Shown piece after piece: positions 34,780 through 48,556 of a stretch of DNA of 64,000 nucleotides (its first letter is position 1; each line of letters starts with the position of its first letter). This stretch comes from Omphalotus guepiniiformis (taxonomy: Eukaryota > Basidiomycota > Agaricomycetes > Agaricales > Omphalotaceae), in contig JAQOOI010000069.1 of the NCBI GenBank assembly GCA_028554645.1, forward strand, positions 1-64,000, read 5' to 3'. Under the pieces are notes generated by a model, which was not told the DNA's origin, did no database searches, and was given only the letters and a program-made list of their open reading frames with translations. The position numbers and the translations under genes are program-made.

Positions 34780-36290
34780 ACTTGATATTTTCGTACGTGA
34801 CGCGATTAAAACCATCAACTTCATTCGTGGTTTGTGAGATACAACATGAGAACTTGTGGTGCAGGTAGCAGTTGTCCCAAGTATCTAACAGTCCGAGGCA
34901 TTAGTCTCTAAAAGCTGTAAATGGGAACAAAATGTACCTTCTGGAAAGCATTCAAAGGGGCTCAATCTTCTCCTAACTCAAAACTCTTAAAGCAGCCTAC
35001 TAATATTATGACGCGTCTTGATAGCCACACCACACTACACCAGTTGTAGGTAATGTTCACAAGGACATCGGGATAGTGTTCTGTTTTAGTACCAGCTATT
35101 CGACCCGAACCTTCCGAACGTCAGTTCCTTGTTTCACTTCTAGTGGCTTCAATATTCGCAGCTCCCGCTTCGAGACGTTGATGAATGTGTTTCCAATTAT
35201 CTTCCGCTTCTTCTCAGGATCCTCGACTCCCTAAAGGCGAGAAAGGAACAACTCCGAAGCGTCAACAGCATGAGGTTCACGCCAAGGTCCTTGGTTAGCA
35301 CTTCATTTACATACTTGTTGAGCTTCGTTTAAACAGGTTTAAACCTGTTCAAGCAGAAATAGCATGAAACCTAGATCCAAATGAAGCGAAAAGAAGGGAG
35401 TACATACCTGTCCCCAATGGCTTCATGCGCCAGCTTAGCCTGAGCCGTCCCTACCAGCTAACGGCAACAATCACGGCTTTTCGGTTCACGTATTTCATGA
35501 ACACGTGAAATCTCTTTTCCAATGAAATTCTTCCTTTGACTACGTGAGAAAGCCCCTAAATGCAGGAGGGGACGTTCACGAATCAAGTTCATTTCGGCCT
35601 ACAACTATTTATATCGAGGATAAAGCGAATGATAACAGGACCCCTGAAAGCCCACCCAAAGGCCAGTTTATGGGACCAGTCAAAATGTCTTAACCGAATA
35701 TTTTCCAATCTGGCCAAAAATGTCCGAAATTCAAACTGCCTCAGAGTCAAAAATTCGGTCAAAAAATCCGCAGGCTGTTTTCAAGCGCGTCGCTACTTCA
35801 TAAACTACGAAAGCTGAAGGAATCTTGCCCCAAGCGAGGTTCGAACAAGATACACTAATGTTACCTACATAGAGCTCGTCCAGTTGCGCCATCAAGCCGT
35901 AATTTCCCTTAATTATCAGCCTCACATAACCCTTTTTTGTCCGATCTCCTCATGCGACCTTCTGCCCTCCTGATGGTCGTTTTGTCCGAAACTCAAGCTA
36001 GATTTGAGCAAAAATTTCGAAAATTTGTCCGTTTCGTCAAACCACCTCTTGGTGGGCTTTCAGGGGTCCTATGATAACCTCTTTTGCGCATGGAGTGCTT
36101 TGTGCGTCCGATGATGTGGAAAGATCACCATGGGACATCCCAACCTAGCAGGGCAGATTGAATAACCCGATGTAAACGTCTGAGAACTCGCTCACCTGCA
36201 TGCATCTCCTCGTCCATTCCATGAAAATCTGCAGCTGCGCAAAGTCATACTCTCGATGATCGCATTTCGAAAGGTTGGTGAATATTATGT
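34780..36290 (-). pseudogene. GUA1: Decayed GMP synthase copy, interrupted by a MITE
   Basis: Collinear with the intact GUA1 at 49451-51604. Shared words include TTCCGCTTCTTCTCAGGATC at about 35205 (intact copy 50370), GAGGTTCACGCCAAGGTCCT at about 35273 (intact 50441), CCCCAATGGCTTCATGC at about 35412 (intact 50592), and ATCTGCAGCTGCGCAAA at about 36226 (intact 51101). Frameshifts, substitutions and missing segments destroy the frame, and the amidotransferase N-terminus is absent. A transposable element splits it at 35637-36070. It lies upstream of BVMO 1 just as GUA1 lies upstream of BVMO 2, so it is the dead half of a BVMO-GUA1 duplication. Confidence 0.9.
35637..36070. mobile_element. MITE, 434 bp, hAT-like (perfect 20-bp TIRs, 8-bp TSD)
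   Basis: The element begins AGGACCCCTGAAAGCCCACC and ends with its exact reverse complement. It is flanked on both sides by ATGATAAC (35629-35636 and 36071-36078), an 8-bp target-site duplication typical of hAT superfamily elements. It encodes no transposase, so it would depend on one supplied elsewhere. The insertion lies inside the GUA1 pseudogene. The interior contains a tRNA-like pair of promoter boxes on the minus strand (TGGCGCAACTGG and TGTTCGAACC), but no tRNA cloverleaf could be folded by eye. Confidence 0.88.
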
Positions 36291-36708
36291 TGACGAAAGC
36301 TAGTACTTCTTGCGCTTGAGGTTTAGTTACGCGCAGGTGCTTTGTTGTGCTTGGAGGTGATGAGCAGGAGCAGAAACAGGAGAGAATAGCGTGTTCATGT
36401 CCACGCTCACGAGTGCAGGTGCCAGGGAGGGATCCAAGACTTCCAGGAGTTTTGGAAGGCGAAAAGAAAAAAGAAGAAATTCAGCGCCACGAAGTTCAAG
36501 CGAGCATAAATGAATTACGTAAGTAAAGGACATGCGCAGCTGCTGGCAGCGCACAATTCTTACCTCGTAGGTTTTCTTTGCAAAACGATGCGCTTTGAGT
36601 ATTTGATTTATATTAGATCTCGTCAAGAAGATCCCTATGCATTAACAGTGTATATTCAGAACAATTTTCGGTCATGTAGCGAGCGAAGCGGCTTCTTCAT
36701 CTTCCTAC
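36291..36708. other. Spacer downstream of the polyketide synthase
   Basis: Sequence between the GUA1 pseudogene and the PKS stop; presumably PKS 3' UTR. No gene recognised. Confidence 0.4.
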
Positions 36709-39700
36709 TCAGGCTGACAGCAACAAACCTTGCTCTTGCCAATAATTAACCCAACCGACGACGTGTCTCTCTCCAAGTACCTCACTGTCATCAAGGAGTC
36801 CGCGCATAGTAGCACTAGCACTTAAAACTACTCCCGTCGACAACCACGGCCAACCACCACATTCCTTGATCCTCTCCTTGCTGTTGTCGTCTTCCATCGG
36901 CGGACTCTTAGATACAAAGTCTTCCATACGATCGAGGAGAGCAAGGGCAGGCTATTGATGGATAGATAAGGCGTGTCATTAGTATGAATTCATATTCCAG
37001 TAAGAGGGAAAGACGACGCACGTATCGTTCTGCAGCATTATCTCCAGCGACCGCAGCGGCGGACTCCAACGTGTTTATCCACTCAGTAAACGGCATCATC
37101 CTCATCGGCTCTTCTCTCTCTCGGAGCGGCTGAAGGGTTTTAAGCATATTGTTCATGATAGATGTCCAGGTGACAGGTCTAGGGTGAACAACATTGAGAA
37201 CGATAGGTGGAGGAGTGTTGACGGGGTTGAGGGTGATCTCAAGCACGACAGGAGCGATCTTGTTCATTGGAATCCAGGAGATGGTCTAAGTCAAATTCCA
37301 TACATAAGTCTCAACGATGTGGACAATATAATGAAGAAAACGCACTCCTCCAATATCCGGGACCGCATTCAATGCAACACTCGTCTTCGTAATCTTCGGG
37401 ATCCATTCTTTGACACTCCAAGCACCGGTGTCAGATGCACCAGACAGTTGACCGACACGGTATACTGAGGTCTGTAGACCATTCATGGAAACAATCTAGG
37501 AAGGAAGGTTTAGACAATGATTCAATAAACGGCTACAGACGTACCCTCTCCGCAACGTATTTGCCCTGCCCGTAACCAGTGGTTGCCTCCCTTGAGTTCT
37601 TCAAGATGTTTTCAGGAACTTCCTCTTTGCCCACCTCGCTGATCCAATTCTGCGAGGATGCAATACTGGAGATGAATGCATAACGAAGGCTTGAAGCATT
37701 AGGAGAGGAGAGGGCAAGGTCGAGAAGGTTTCGGGTCGAAGCAATGTTAGGAATGAACACCTTGAGAGGTGCATTCAAATCCAAGTGCCAAGCATTATCA
37801 ATGATCACAGTCGTCTCCTTCTGCAGCATCTCATAGGTTATAGCGTCAACACCAAGGCCCACCACCGAGGCATCTCCCTCAATGAAAGTTAGCTTAGATG
37901 ACTCTAGAAGTTTAACGTCGAGTGCACGGTCAAGGAACGCTATGCGTTGACGCTCCAGGAGGGACGAGCTATTCGAGGGACGGTTAAATGCAATGACACG
38001 CCTAACGCTAGGATCTTGCAATAGTGCTGCGAGGAGATACGACCCCAGACCACCAGTTGTACCAGTCACCAATACGACCGGATTGAGTAGGAAAAGACCG
38101 GACTTCTTCGGTGCATTCTCGGTAAGGCCCAAAGAGAATTTGCGTACAAGCACATCTATCTCTGCGGCAGCCTCACCAACATCATGGCTAGCTGATTCAT
38201 CCGAAGCTTCGGAGGAGTTTACAGCAAGAACTTTGCGTGCACGGGTAACCAAATCTGCGAGTGTCAGGTCACTAAGAAGCTGCATCTGAGAAATAACCAG
38301 ATATGGTTTGAGAGCATAGGAAAGACGGCCAGCGGAGATGGAATCGAGACCGTAGGAGGTGAGAGGGACTTCTTCAGAGAACTCATTCTCTAAGACATCT
38401 ACAAATTGAGTAACCAGGGCCAACAGGGTCGCATGGATGTCCTTGATAGGTGCAGCAGACTTGCCGCTTGCCTCAGGCTCAACAAGGTGCGCATAAATAG
38501 CAGAGGATCCAATTGACTTTTCCACGGCCTTGAAGGAATGGGGTGGGACATACACATCGAACTTCTTGTCGGCGAGTTTAAGGATACCATCCTCAATCCA
38601 AGCACATATCTCTGTAGTTCTTGTGAGATGGCTTGAACACAGGAAGAAAAAAACCACGAACCTGCAGGTGAGCAAGCGCTGTAGGTGAGATGGGAGGCCT
38701 GGGCCGAATCAACACTTCTGACCATGGATGAGGTATCATTGATGGCGGGCGCTGCGATAGAAGAGAACGCGTTTCTATAGCGCTTAAGCCGTCCATCTAG
38801 AGCAGTGTTGGCACTGAAGGAGGTCAGTTAGCTAATTGTTGCAGTTTGAGATCAGATCTTGCACTTCGCACCTAGCGTAGTTTGTCTGGGCAGGGTTACC
38901 CCAAATTATCATACTGGAGAGTGACACAATAAAATCAAGCTTCGAGACATCGGTAGCTTGTTCCAAAGCGTCGAGAGTGCCGACCTTCGACTGAAAACTC
39001 CTCTTGAAACACTGCTCATCCTGCTGGAAAAACAGACGGTCGTCCAAGATGGTTGCGAGAAGCAGCACACCTCCTAGAGGGAGAGTGATGGACTCAACAA
39101 GCTTCTTCATAGCACTCGGGCTCGAACCATCAGCTGCCTCTACGCCGAGATACAAGTCAGGTCGAGTTTCCAAATACTCGAAGACTCGAACAGGTAGGCA
39201 GTCTGGCATCTTCTCCATAGTCTTGCGACCGGACCTTGAAGTGAGGATAATATGACGAGCACCACGCTACATAATTTTGAGTTAGTCGTTGACAACCTGA
39301 ATTTCCTGACGACGTTACCTGATACAGCCACAACGCCGCGAACGGACCGAAGCTACCAACACCACCAATGAGGAGATATGCCTTCTTAGGATCAAAGATG
39401 GTAGCGGGGGTGGCGGCAGAAGGCGTCACGCTGCTTAAAGTGTCTGCGAGAGACAATTCGAGAATAAGCGAAGATTCGGACCACGACTTGACGAAAACAT
39501 TGAGGATGTCTCTTGCGAAATATGGATCCCTCTTGAGAGCAACGAGATTGTGATCAGCGTAACCCCAGTGCACCGCTTGAGCTCCACACGGAAGGTAGCT
39601 TGCGAGTAGTTGATCGGACTTGGGCAGACCCGTGAGCACGACGTCGTTGCATTGAATGTTCACGGCAAAGAGGTCGGTAGCCGTCACCTCCGACTTGAGA

Positions 39701-42700
39701 AGAGTGGGAGACAAGCCGAAAGTCCTCAGTACTGTGTTTGCAAGCTTCCCAGTCGGCTCGTCGCTGTGGGTCAAGAGTACGCGTGACTTCAAGCGAGAAG
39801 CATCATTCAAGACATTCAAGCCGAGGGCAAGGCCACAAATGACAGCAATAGAGGCAGCACGAGCCATTGTCTGAGCATCAACTTTCTGAGACAACGGAGC
39901 GATAGAGCCTTGATGTAATTTAACTTTGCCAGCAGGCTTCGCGGCAGTCACACCAACAACCCTGCCCCCGACTAAAGCCTGAGCACTAGACTGCAGCACC
40001 ACACCCACAACTCCCCATAAACCGGCCTCGGAGGAAGCGGAAGCTTCAACCTGGATGACAACCTCATCAGAGGCGATGGGTCCGAGAATAGATGGGAGTC
40101 CTTTCAACGATGGGTTGGACATCGGCATGATACGAGGAACAGTAATGCGAAGATTCTCCTCAACGATGAATTCATTCTCGTCACCACCTTGAGGCAAATA
40201 CTTGTTAACGATGAACTTCCGCGCAAATTCAGAGTACGAGGAGTCAAACGATGCTCCACGAAGATTGAAGTAGGGAAATTCCCGAACTAGTGTTCTGAAG
40301 AATCCAGAGAAGGCATGAGCATCAGGGCCCAGAGTAGCAACGATCCAGATCGGTGAAGAGTAGTTTTCGTCGAAGCTGCGAAGACGGTTTTGAAGTTGAA
40401 TCTCCTTGCCAATACCATACTCAAGTAAATCCTGGAAATTGCCTCGTAGGGTTAGGTCATCAGGAAGGGTACCAGGGACAGCAGGCCTCCTAGCCTCAAC
40501 GAAATGATGATTGGTAGCACAAGAAACCATGATGGCTTCAAACCATTCCAAGCCAAGAGTTGCCAGTGAGCTGGAGGAAGTGAAGTAATCCTTGGTGGCT
40601 CCTCCGTTCTTTGAGATTAAAAGAAGCAGCGATCCGCCAGGAACAAGAAGTTGTTTCAAAAGCTTGAATCTCTCCTCGTCAGCGAATTCGAAAGCGACAA
40701 CATCAACGATGAGGTCCACAGCTGAGGGTAAGGTAGCTGTATTGTCCGCTCCCCACCGGTACTCAATGACAACATGTCGCTCTGGTAAGGCATCGGGCAG
40801 ATGCAGATTTTCTATCAGTAGAAGCGACCGTGTAGAGAGGGTGCATGCCACCAGCCTGTAGGACGATTTGGGCAAGCTTCTTGCCGATGGGTGTAGCACC
40901 TACGGTAAATTCAGATGAGTAATGTACAATCATCGATATAGAGTCGTCCATACCGGGGGAGTGAAACTCCAAGATCCTGAGACACTTCTTGCTGGCCTTT
41001 CCAACAATGTAATCCACAATTTCACGGCTACGGTTTAAAAGCTTGCGGTCAAAGTCATCCTCCCTCCCTGGGCTTCTGTCGTTTGAAACGAATCCCGAAT
41101 CACGCTATCTACTGATCAGCGACGGCCAATATATAGGATACAGTAAGGACACGTACGACTTCCGCAGGCGGTACAACAATGCCATACACTTGATATTGCA
41201 ACTCATATCGAGTGTCAACCTCCAGAGGAGGAACCTGGAAGTGTCGGGCTACAGTGAATCCTTGCAACGTGCAAAACGAAACTCCGTTGCAGTTGACGAG
41301 AGAGATATCGCAAACGAGACTGTCTGAAGCCATTGCATGAATAAGGATAGTGTTACGATTCATGATTAATTACACACCTGGGTTCCAGGTCTTGAACGTG
41401 ATATAGGCGTAGACGTGTTCATTCCCAGCAAGGCTGCCTAAGTCAAATTCATCGTGCAACACCACAGAGTTGGCACTAGCAGGAAGAAAGTAGATGTTCG
41501 GGTCGGTGACCTTGGTGAACAGGTGGTAGACACAGGCGTGGAAGCAGGAATCGAGAATAGCGGGGTGAAGAATGTATTTTCCGTCCCTTGGGAACATCAT
41601 ATCAATTTTTTTAGCTCCAACTAGTATAACACGAATGGACTTACAACGCCAGATCAGCGTCGACACCTTTGATGCGAACGAGCGCTTCCCTTGAGCCAAT
41701 GAAGACCTCATCGACGCGTCTGAAGCTCGGGCCGTATTGTGCGAACGCTTTAAGGTATTGGTAAAATCCTAAAGAGACGTTGAAAACAAGGAAAAGCAAC
41801 AAGCAACACAACAACGTACCATCGATACCATAGCTAACCGAGCGGTTCTTAATCTTCGTCAAGTCTAATGCTTGAGGACTAGGACCAGCAGCCTTCGTAG
41901 AGAAGTATCCGTCCTCGTGCAATCGCCAGTTGTTCACCTGCGAGTAAATTCAGTTGGATTACGAGGCGTTAAAAAAAGTTGAATTCATTACTCACATCGT
42001 AGTCAAAGAACTGAGGAGCACCAGGAGTTGCTCGAGACCTGACCGTGTACTTGTATCCATCAGTCGAAACGTCGACCAAAGGTGGGCTCGCAGACGAAAG
42101 CGACAAAATAGAGTAGAAATTAAGTTTCCAGAGAGAACGTGCACCCAGTTCCAATCCCTTTATATAGATTGGTCAGCAAATGCTTACACAAGTATCCCAC
42201 GCTCGTACCATTTCAATGAAACCAGCTGCTGGCATGATAGGCTCAGAGTTGATACAATGGTCAGCGAGCTCGGGGTGAGTATGAACGTTGATGCGAAGGT
42301 CGGGAAACCCAAGAGGGCCACGTCGTGGGTTCATCTGCCTGTGCATGACTCGGGATACCTCTGGCCAGTAATCAATGTACTTCTTGACGAAAGGATATGC
42401 TGGAGTAGCAACACGAGGAGTGCTTCCAGAGCGAAAGTACAAAACGGAGAGGTCAATATCGTTGTACCCAACGGATGCAACATGACCCAGAGCAGTCAAC
42501 AGTGTCTCGGCCTCCATGTGGGGGGTAATGTTCTTGGACTGACGCATAGGGCAAACCAATGAAGTAGAGGCAACACCCAATTCCTGAACATAGCTCGCAA
42601 GCACAGGATGAGCGCTCATCTCGACAACAAAAGTACCAGGGTGAGCTTCAGTCAACGCGCTCATGGTCGAGGTGAACATGACAGGTTTACGAGTGTTGTT

Positions 42701-45596
42701 CCAGAAGTACTCTGCATCGAACTTGTCAAGAACGTCGCCGGAGCAGGTCGAGTAGGTCTTCACTTTAGGGATAAGTTTGCCAGGGTAACGTTCGAAAACG
42801 TCCAGTATAGCAGCACGGTATTCCTTCTCGCAAATATCCATGGCTCTGGAGTGAATGGGAACCCGAGTCATGATCTTCTTGGCCATGAAACCAGCCTTAC
42901 TCGCAAGTTCAACAGCTTTGTCGATGAGCACAGTGTGGCCAGCGAGAGCGACAGCTTCGGGACTGTTATAGCAGGCAATATCGAGAACATTATCTCCAGT
43001 CGACCTAGCACGGACACTGTTAACAAGCCGATGGGCATCCTCGGCAGAGCAGGAAACAGCAGCCATTGTTCCCTCTAGCTGCTCCTCGACCATCACCATA
43101 GCCTCTCCATGAGCAATGGCGATCTCGAAAGCCATCTCCTTGGATCCAGCGCCAGAAGCATACTACAGAACGCTCTCAGTAACCATCCCAAGGCAAAACT
43201 CAATGAATACTTACCAGAAGCGCTACCTCTCCGGCAGAGTGGCCGATCAAAACATGAGGCTTGACGCCCAAGCTAACAATCAAATCATACAATGCGAGAT
43301 GGACCATGGTGATGGAGGGAATAGTGAGGTTGATAGACCAGACAGCCGGAAGCTTTTGCGTGTTCGGCACAGTATCGAACAAGCCAAAGTCGTGGATCAT
43401 GGACTTGCCGGTGCGATTCTTGTATATAACATCGAGGTCCAAAATACTCTGATGGAAGACTGGGTAAGTCTGGAAGAGTTGACGACCCACTGTAAAAATA
43501 TCGTCGTCGGAATCAGAAATTCTCTAACAGAAGTCGACTCACTATTAAGATGCTGAGGTCCCTGGCCGGAGAACAAGAATGTTATGGGTAGTTTAGAACG
43601 AGGGCTCAAAGTAGGAGCCGAGAATGACGATGCCTTGCCCCTGGGTTTCTGAATCGCGAAACTCCTCCAGTTCATCTGTCTAGCGCGACAACCGTAGACA
43701 ATGGAGTAGTCAATCGCAAGCTTGGGTTTGCCCGCCAAAATTGCAGCAATATCCTCGCTGACGGCAGCCGCAGAACGTGGTGATAAACCACTGGCAAGTA
43801 AAAGGACCGGGCCTTGAGACAACGCACCACTCTCCTCTACCTCTTGGATAGGAGGACTCCCAAGGACAGCATGTGCGTTAACTCCGCCAATGCCAGAGCT
43901 GCACACAGAGATGAGCAATTCACTTGATTTGGCGCGAGGCACAAGAGTTGTCGGCGACGTGGGCACACGAAGACGGAGCTCATCCCAGTGGATGGTTGGG
44001 TTACGGCGCTTCAAATTGGCCTGAGGAGGAACTCACTTTGTTTTGAAGATTGAGAGAACCTTTGAGAGAGAAGCCAAGAATGATGTGATCTCCATATGAC
44101 TGATACAGAGATGTTAGTTTGATGAGGTCCCAGCGTGAATAACGGACCAGGTGGTACAAAGACTTACCCAACGTTTCCTTTAACACTGCCAATAAGGAGA
44201 TCATCATCTCGGGCAAACTTTTCACCTACCCAGTTAGCTTCGGTGGGATCTCCAGCAGCAGTACCTAATCTCAAAAATCAGAAATGAGGAAGTTATTGCG
44301 GTATGATGAACATCAACTGTTACCTGTTCCGTGAACTTCCACATAATCAACATCCCCCGGGGTTCTGCCGATGCCAATAAAAGCACGCTCCATAGCATCG
44401 ACTTGCGCTTCCGCAACGGGTGCATTCACTGGGGCCAAAGAACCACAGCTAGAGACACCAGTTCCAAGGATCTATGACATAGCATTTTCGACATTTTAGT
44501 TCATTTGAGACGTTGTGAATGTCTGGACTCAACATACAGTTCCGTAGATATGATCTTTATCCTTGATCGCCTCATCTAAACGTTTCAATACAATGACAGC
44601 AGCTCCTTCAGCACGTCCAAATCTATTCGCAACTTTGAGTATTACTGTTATCAGAGAATATCATCAGTTCACCCACCCGTTTCCACCCGCATCGAAAGGC
44701 TTGCACTTGCCGTCGGGCGACAAGATAGAAGTTTGAGTGTAAAGAGAAAAGTCGGATGCACTGTCAGTCACTGTACTCAATGCTTTATTCTTCCACAGTT
44801 CACAGATGGAGAACTCGCCGCAAGTTGAGTTGGCATCCCGCAACAATGGCAATGTCGCAGTCCTTGCCTCTGATGGCTTGCACCACCAGATGAGTAGCAA
44901 CCCCAGTAGAGCTACATGCCGTGTCCACCGGGATAGAGGGACCTCGGAGGTCTAAATGATAAGAAATCTTGTTAGCTATCATGCAAGGAACTCCGGCCAG
45001 GGAACCTTTGGGTTCCATTTCATCCTACATGAGAGGAATTTCAGTGAAGCAACGCAGGTCTCAAAAACGTAACACTCACCGGATCTGCAACAGACTGAAT
45101 GTCAAATGCCGTTCCAGACGCATAACATCCGACGTTCTTTCCGCGATAATCTATTCCGGAGTCGAGCAAAGCAAGGAAACTGAGCTCGATGAGTTTTCTA
45201 GTGCTCACGCCCATAGCACGAGCATCTTTGGCGGCAATTCCAAACTCAGTGGGATCGAAGAGACCAATGTTCTTCATGAACGACCCGTGAGAGGTGATGA
45301 TCTTCCCCAAGCCTTTGCCTTGCCATCTGGGATGTAACAATCAGTATCTGGTAACATGCTGTAAGACAGAGCCTACTCTTCGATGTTTAAACGTTCAGCG
45401 GGAATCTTCACCTACGACTCCTTTTGTGACATGATGAACTCGTAGAACTCATCATGACCAAGAGTGACCGTGGAGTGTTCGCCACTCGGTAATTCAGTTG
45501 CAATACCAATCTACAACGGAAGGAAACATCAGAAAGGGCTGCGAGAATGAAAGCGAGATACTGAGAGCGTACAATAGCAATCGGTGCCTTAACCAT
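36709..45596 (-). CDS. Reducing polyketide synthase with terminal thioester reductase; carries an in-frame TAG
   Basis: A multi-exon megasynthase. In order: KS (VKAPIAIIGIATELPSG start, DTACSS cysteine, EVHGTGT and GNVGHMEI histidines), AT (FLFSGQGPQH, GHSAGE serine), DH (LADHCINSEPIMPAAGF with its His, later HPAILDSCFH), a methyltransferase-like region lacking a clear SAM motif (LRILEFHSPG where LEVGAGTG is usual), a degenerate ER-like region without its NADPH glycine motif, KR (LLIGGVGSFG, SLSSMIIWGNPAQTNYA), one ACP (SYGLDSISAGRL) and a reductase (VLVTGTTGGLGSYLLAALL, YGQGK catalytic pair) ending GWVNYWQEQG. Reductive release would give an aldehyde or alcohol. The frame is broken at 45412-45414 by TAG, in the place of the Tyr common in KS N-termini (ES-Y-xKIPAERLN). 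A 30-nt intron at 42158-42187, a GC-AG intron at 44761-44818 and an unresolved junction near 38640 are also odd. It may be a recently inactivated gene. A TATA box lies about 52 nt upstream. Confidence 0.93.
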
Positions 45597-45646
45597 GGTC
45601 ACTCAGCCTGTTCAGTTAGCATGTTTTCATGCCAGGTGCTTGCAGT

Positions 45647-45653
45647 TATATAC
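45647..45653 (-). promoter_or_regulatory. TATA box of the polyketide synthase
   Basis: Minus-strand GGTATATAACTGC about 51-57 nt upstream of the ATG at 45596. Confidence 0.55.
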
Positions 45654-46711
45654 CTTCATCTATTTTGAGTTTTTTTTGCATGCACATTTTACACGTCATG
45701 ATACGAGACCCAGTGGTAGAAAGAGCTATTGATGAAGGCGGGTTTTAATCAGAGCAGAATGGGTCTTATCAAAGAAGCGGGTTTGAATCAAAGATGCAAG
45801 TGGGTATCAATTGTACTCAACACACTGGTTGTAATTGAGTCAAGGGCGGGTCTAAAGGACAGGAAGCATTGCGCTAATCCAGGGTACCGAACTTGTACAT
45901 ATGGATTCGGACAATGGCCTAACAACTTGACGCAGGTTCTTCTCGACTGCAAGACCAGTGTGTTCCACAGGATCTCCATCTACTTATCTCTTAGGCAGTG
46001 TACGTGTCGACCATCCCATCGATTGATTGTGATTGAAATGTGTCTTCTCAGCCACTTTCCGAGAGAGAGAGACCGTGACAGAGGAAGCATATGGTTTTCC
46101 TTCGGAAAGAGACGAAAAATATCAGTGCCGAGCGCTTGCAGGACATTGGAGACGCCCTACCGCATATTTCCACCCACCTGAGCCGAGCACAAGCACTCTA
46201 CTTGGACCCGTAGCTGTGCATCTACACTGACTCTCACCAACTTCCTCAATCCGAACACTGTGCAGCTTGAGCTTGAAGTTGGCGCGGTCCGGATTGAATA
46301 TGTCAAGCGCGAGAAGTTAGACCGCCGCAATGAGATGCCTTGACCATGATATGCTTCGGGAGCTTTTTGAAGATTCTCTATTTTGACAAATAAGATGAAG
46401 ATTTGCGCGACGCGAAACACTTGCAAGGTAGTAGTAGTAGGTTGGACGCAGGTGCGACGAATACTTTTTGTGATTGTATGCTCTTTGTGTGACAACGCAG
46501 ATATCACGTGCGGGCGCGGGATGACCAATGACCCGGGATTCTCCGATATTCCCGCCTTCTTATTCCGAGTGCTTCAACGGTCCAGGACCACAGTCAAAGA
46601 AAACAATACAATCAAGCAAACATGGAACTTTCGAAAAGCATTTGTACTCCCTGATACTGTACATGGATTCTTACGCGCAGAATTTATGATATGTTCTTGT
46701 GATGCCTCACC
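45654..46711. other. Intergenic region between PKS promoter and BVMO 2
   Basis: No supported gene. A short local duplication is visible at about 45735-45800 (GGGTTTTAATCAGAGCAGAATGGG against GGGTTTGAATCAAAGATGC in spaced form). This spacer is the PKS upstream region and the BVMO 2 3' flank. Confidence 0.4.
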
Positions 46712-48480
<1,769 letters not shown>

Positions 48481-48549
48481 GATGAATGTTTCAGTGTTTC
48501 TCAGATCAGAGAGCGAAAAGCTGTTCCACTTTTACCCCCCACGATCTAC

Positions 48550-48556
48550 TTTTATA
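48550..48556 (-). promoter_or_regulatory. TATA box of BVMO 2
   Basis: Minus-strand AGCGTATAAAAGTAG about 70 nt upstream of the ATG at 48480, the same core as at BVMO 1. Confidence 0.6.

Noticed and set aside
35800..35900. tRNA gene on the minus strand
   Set aside because: A- and B-box-like words are present, but the acceptor, anticodon and T stems do not pair; it lies inside the MITE.
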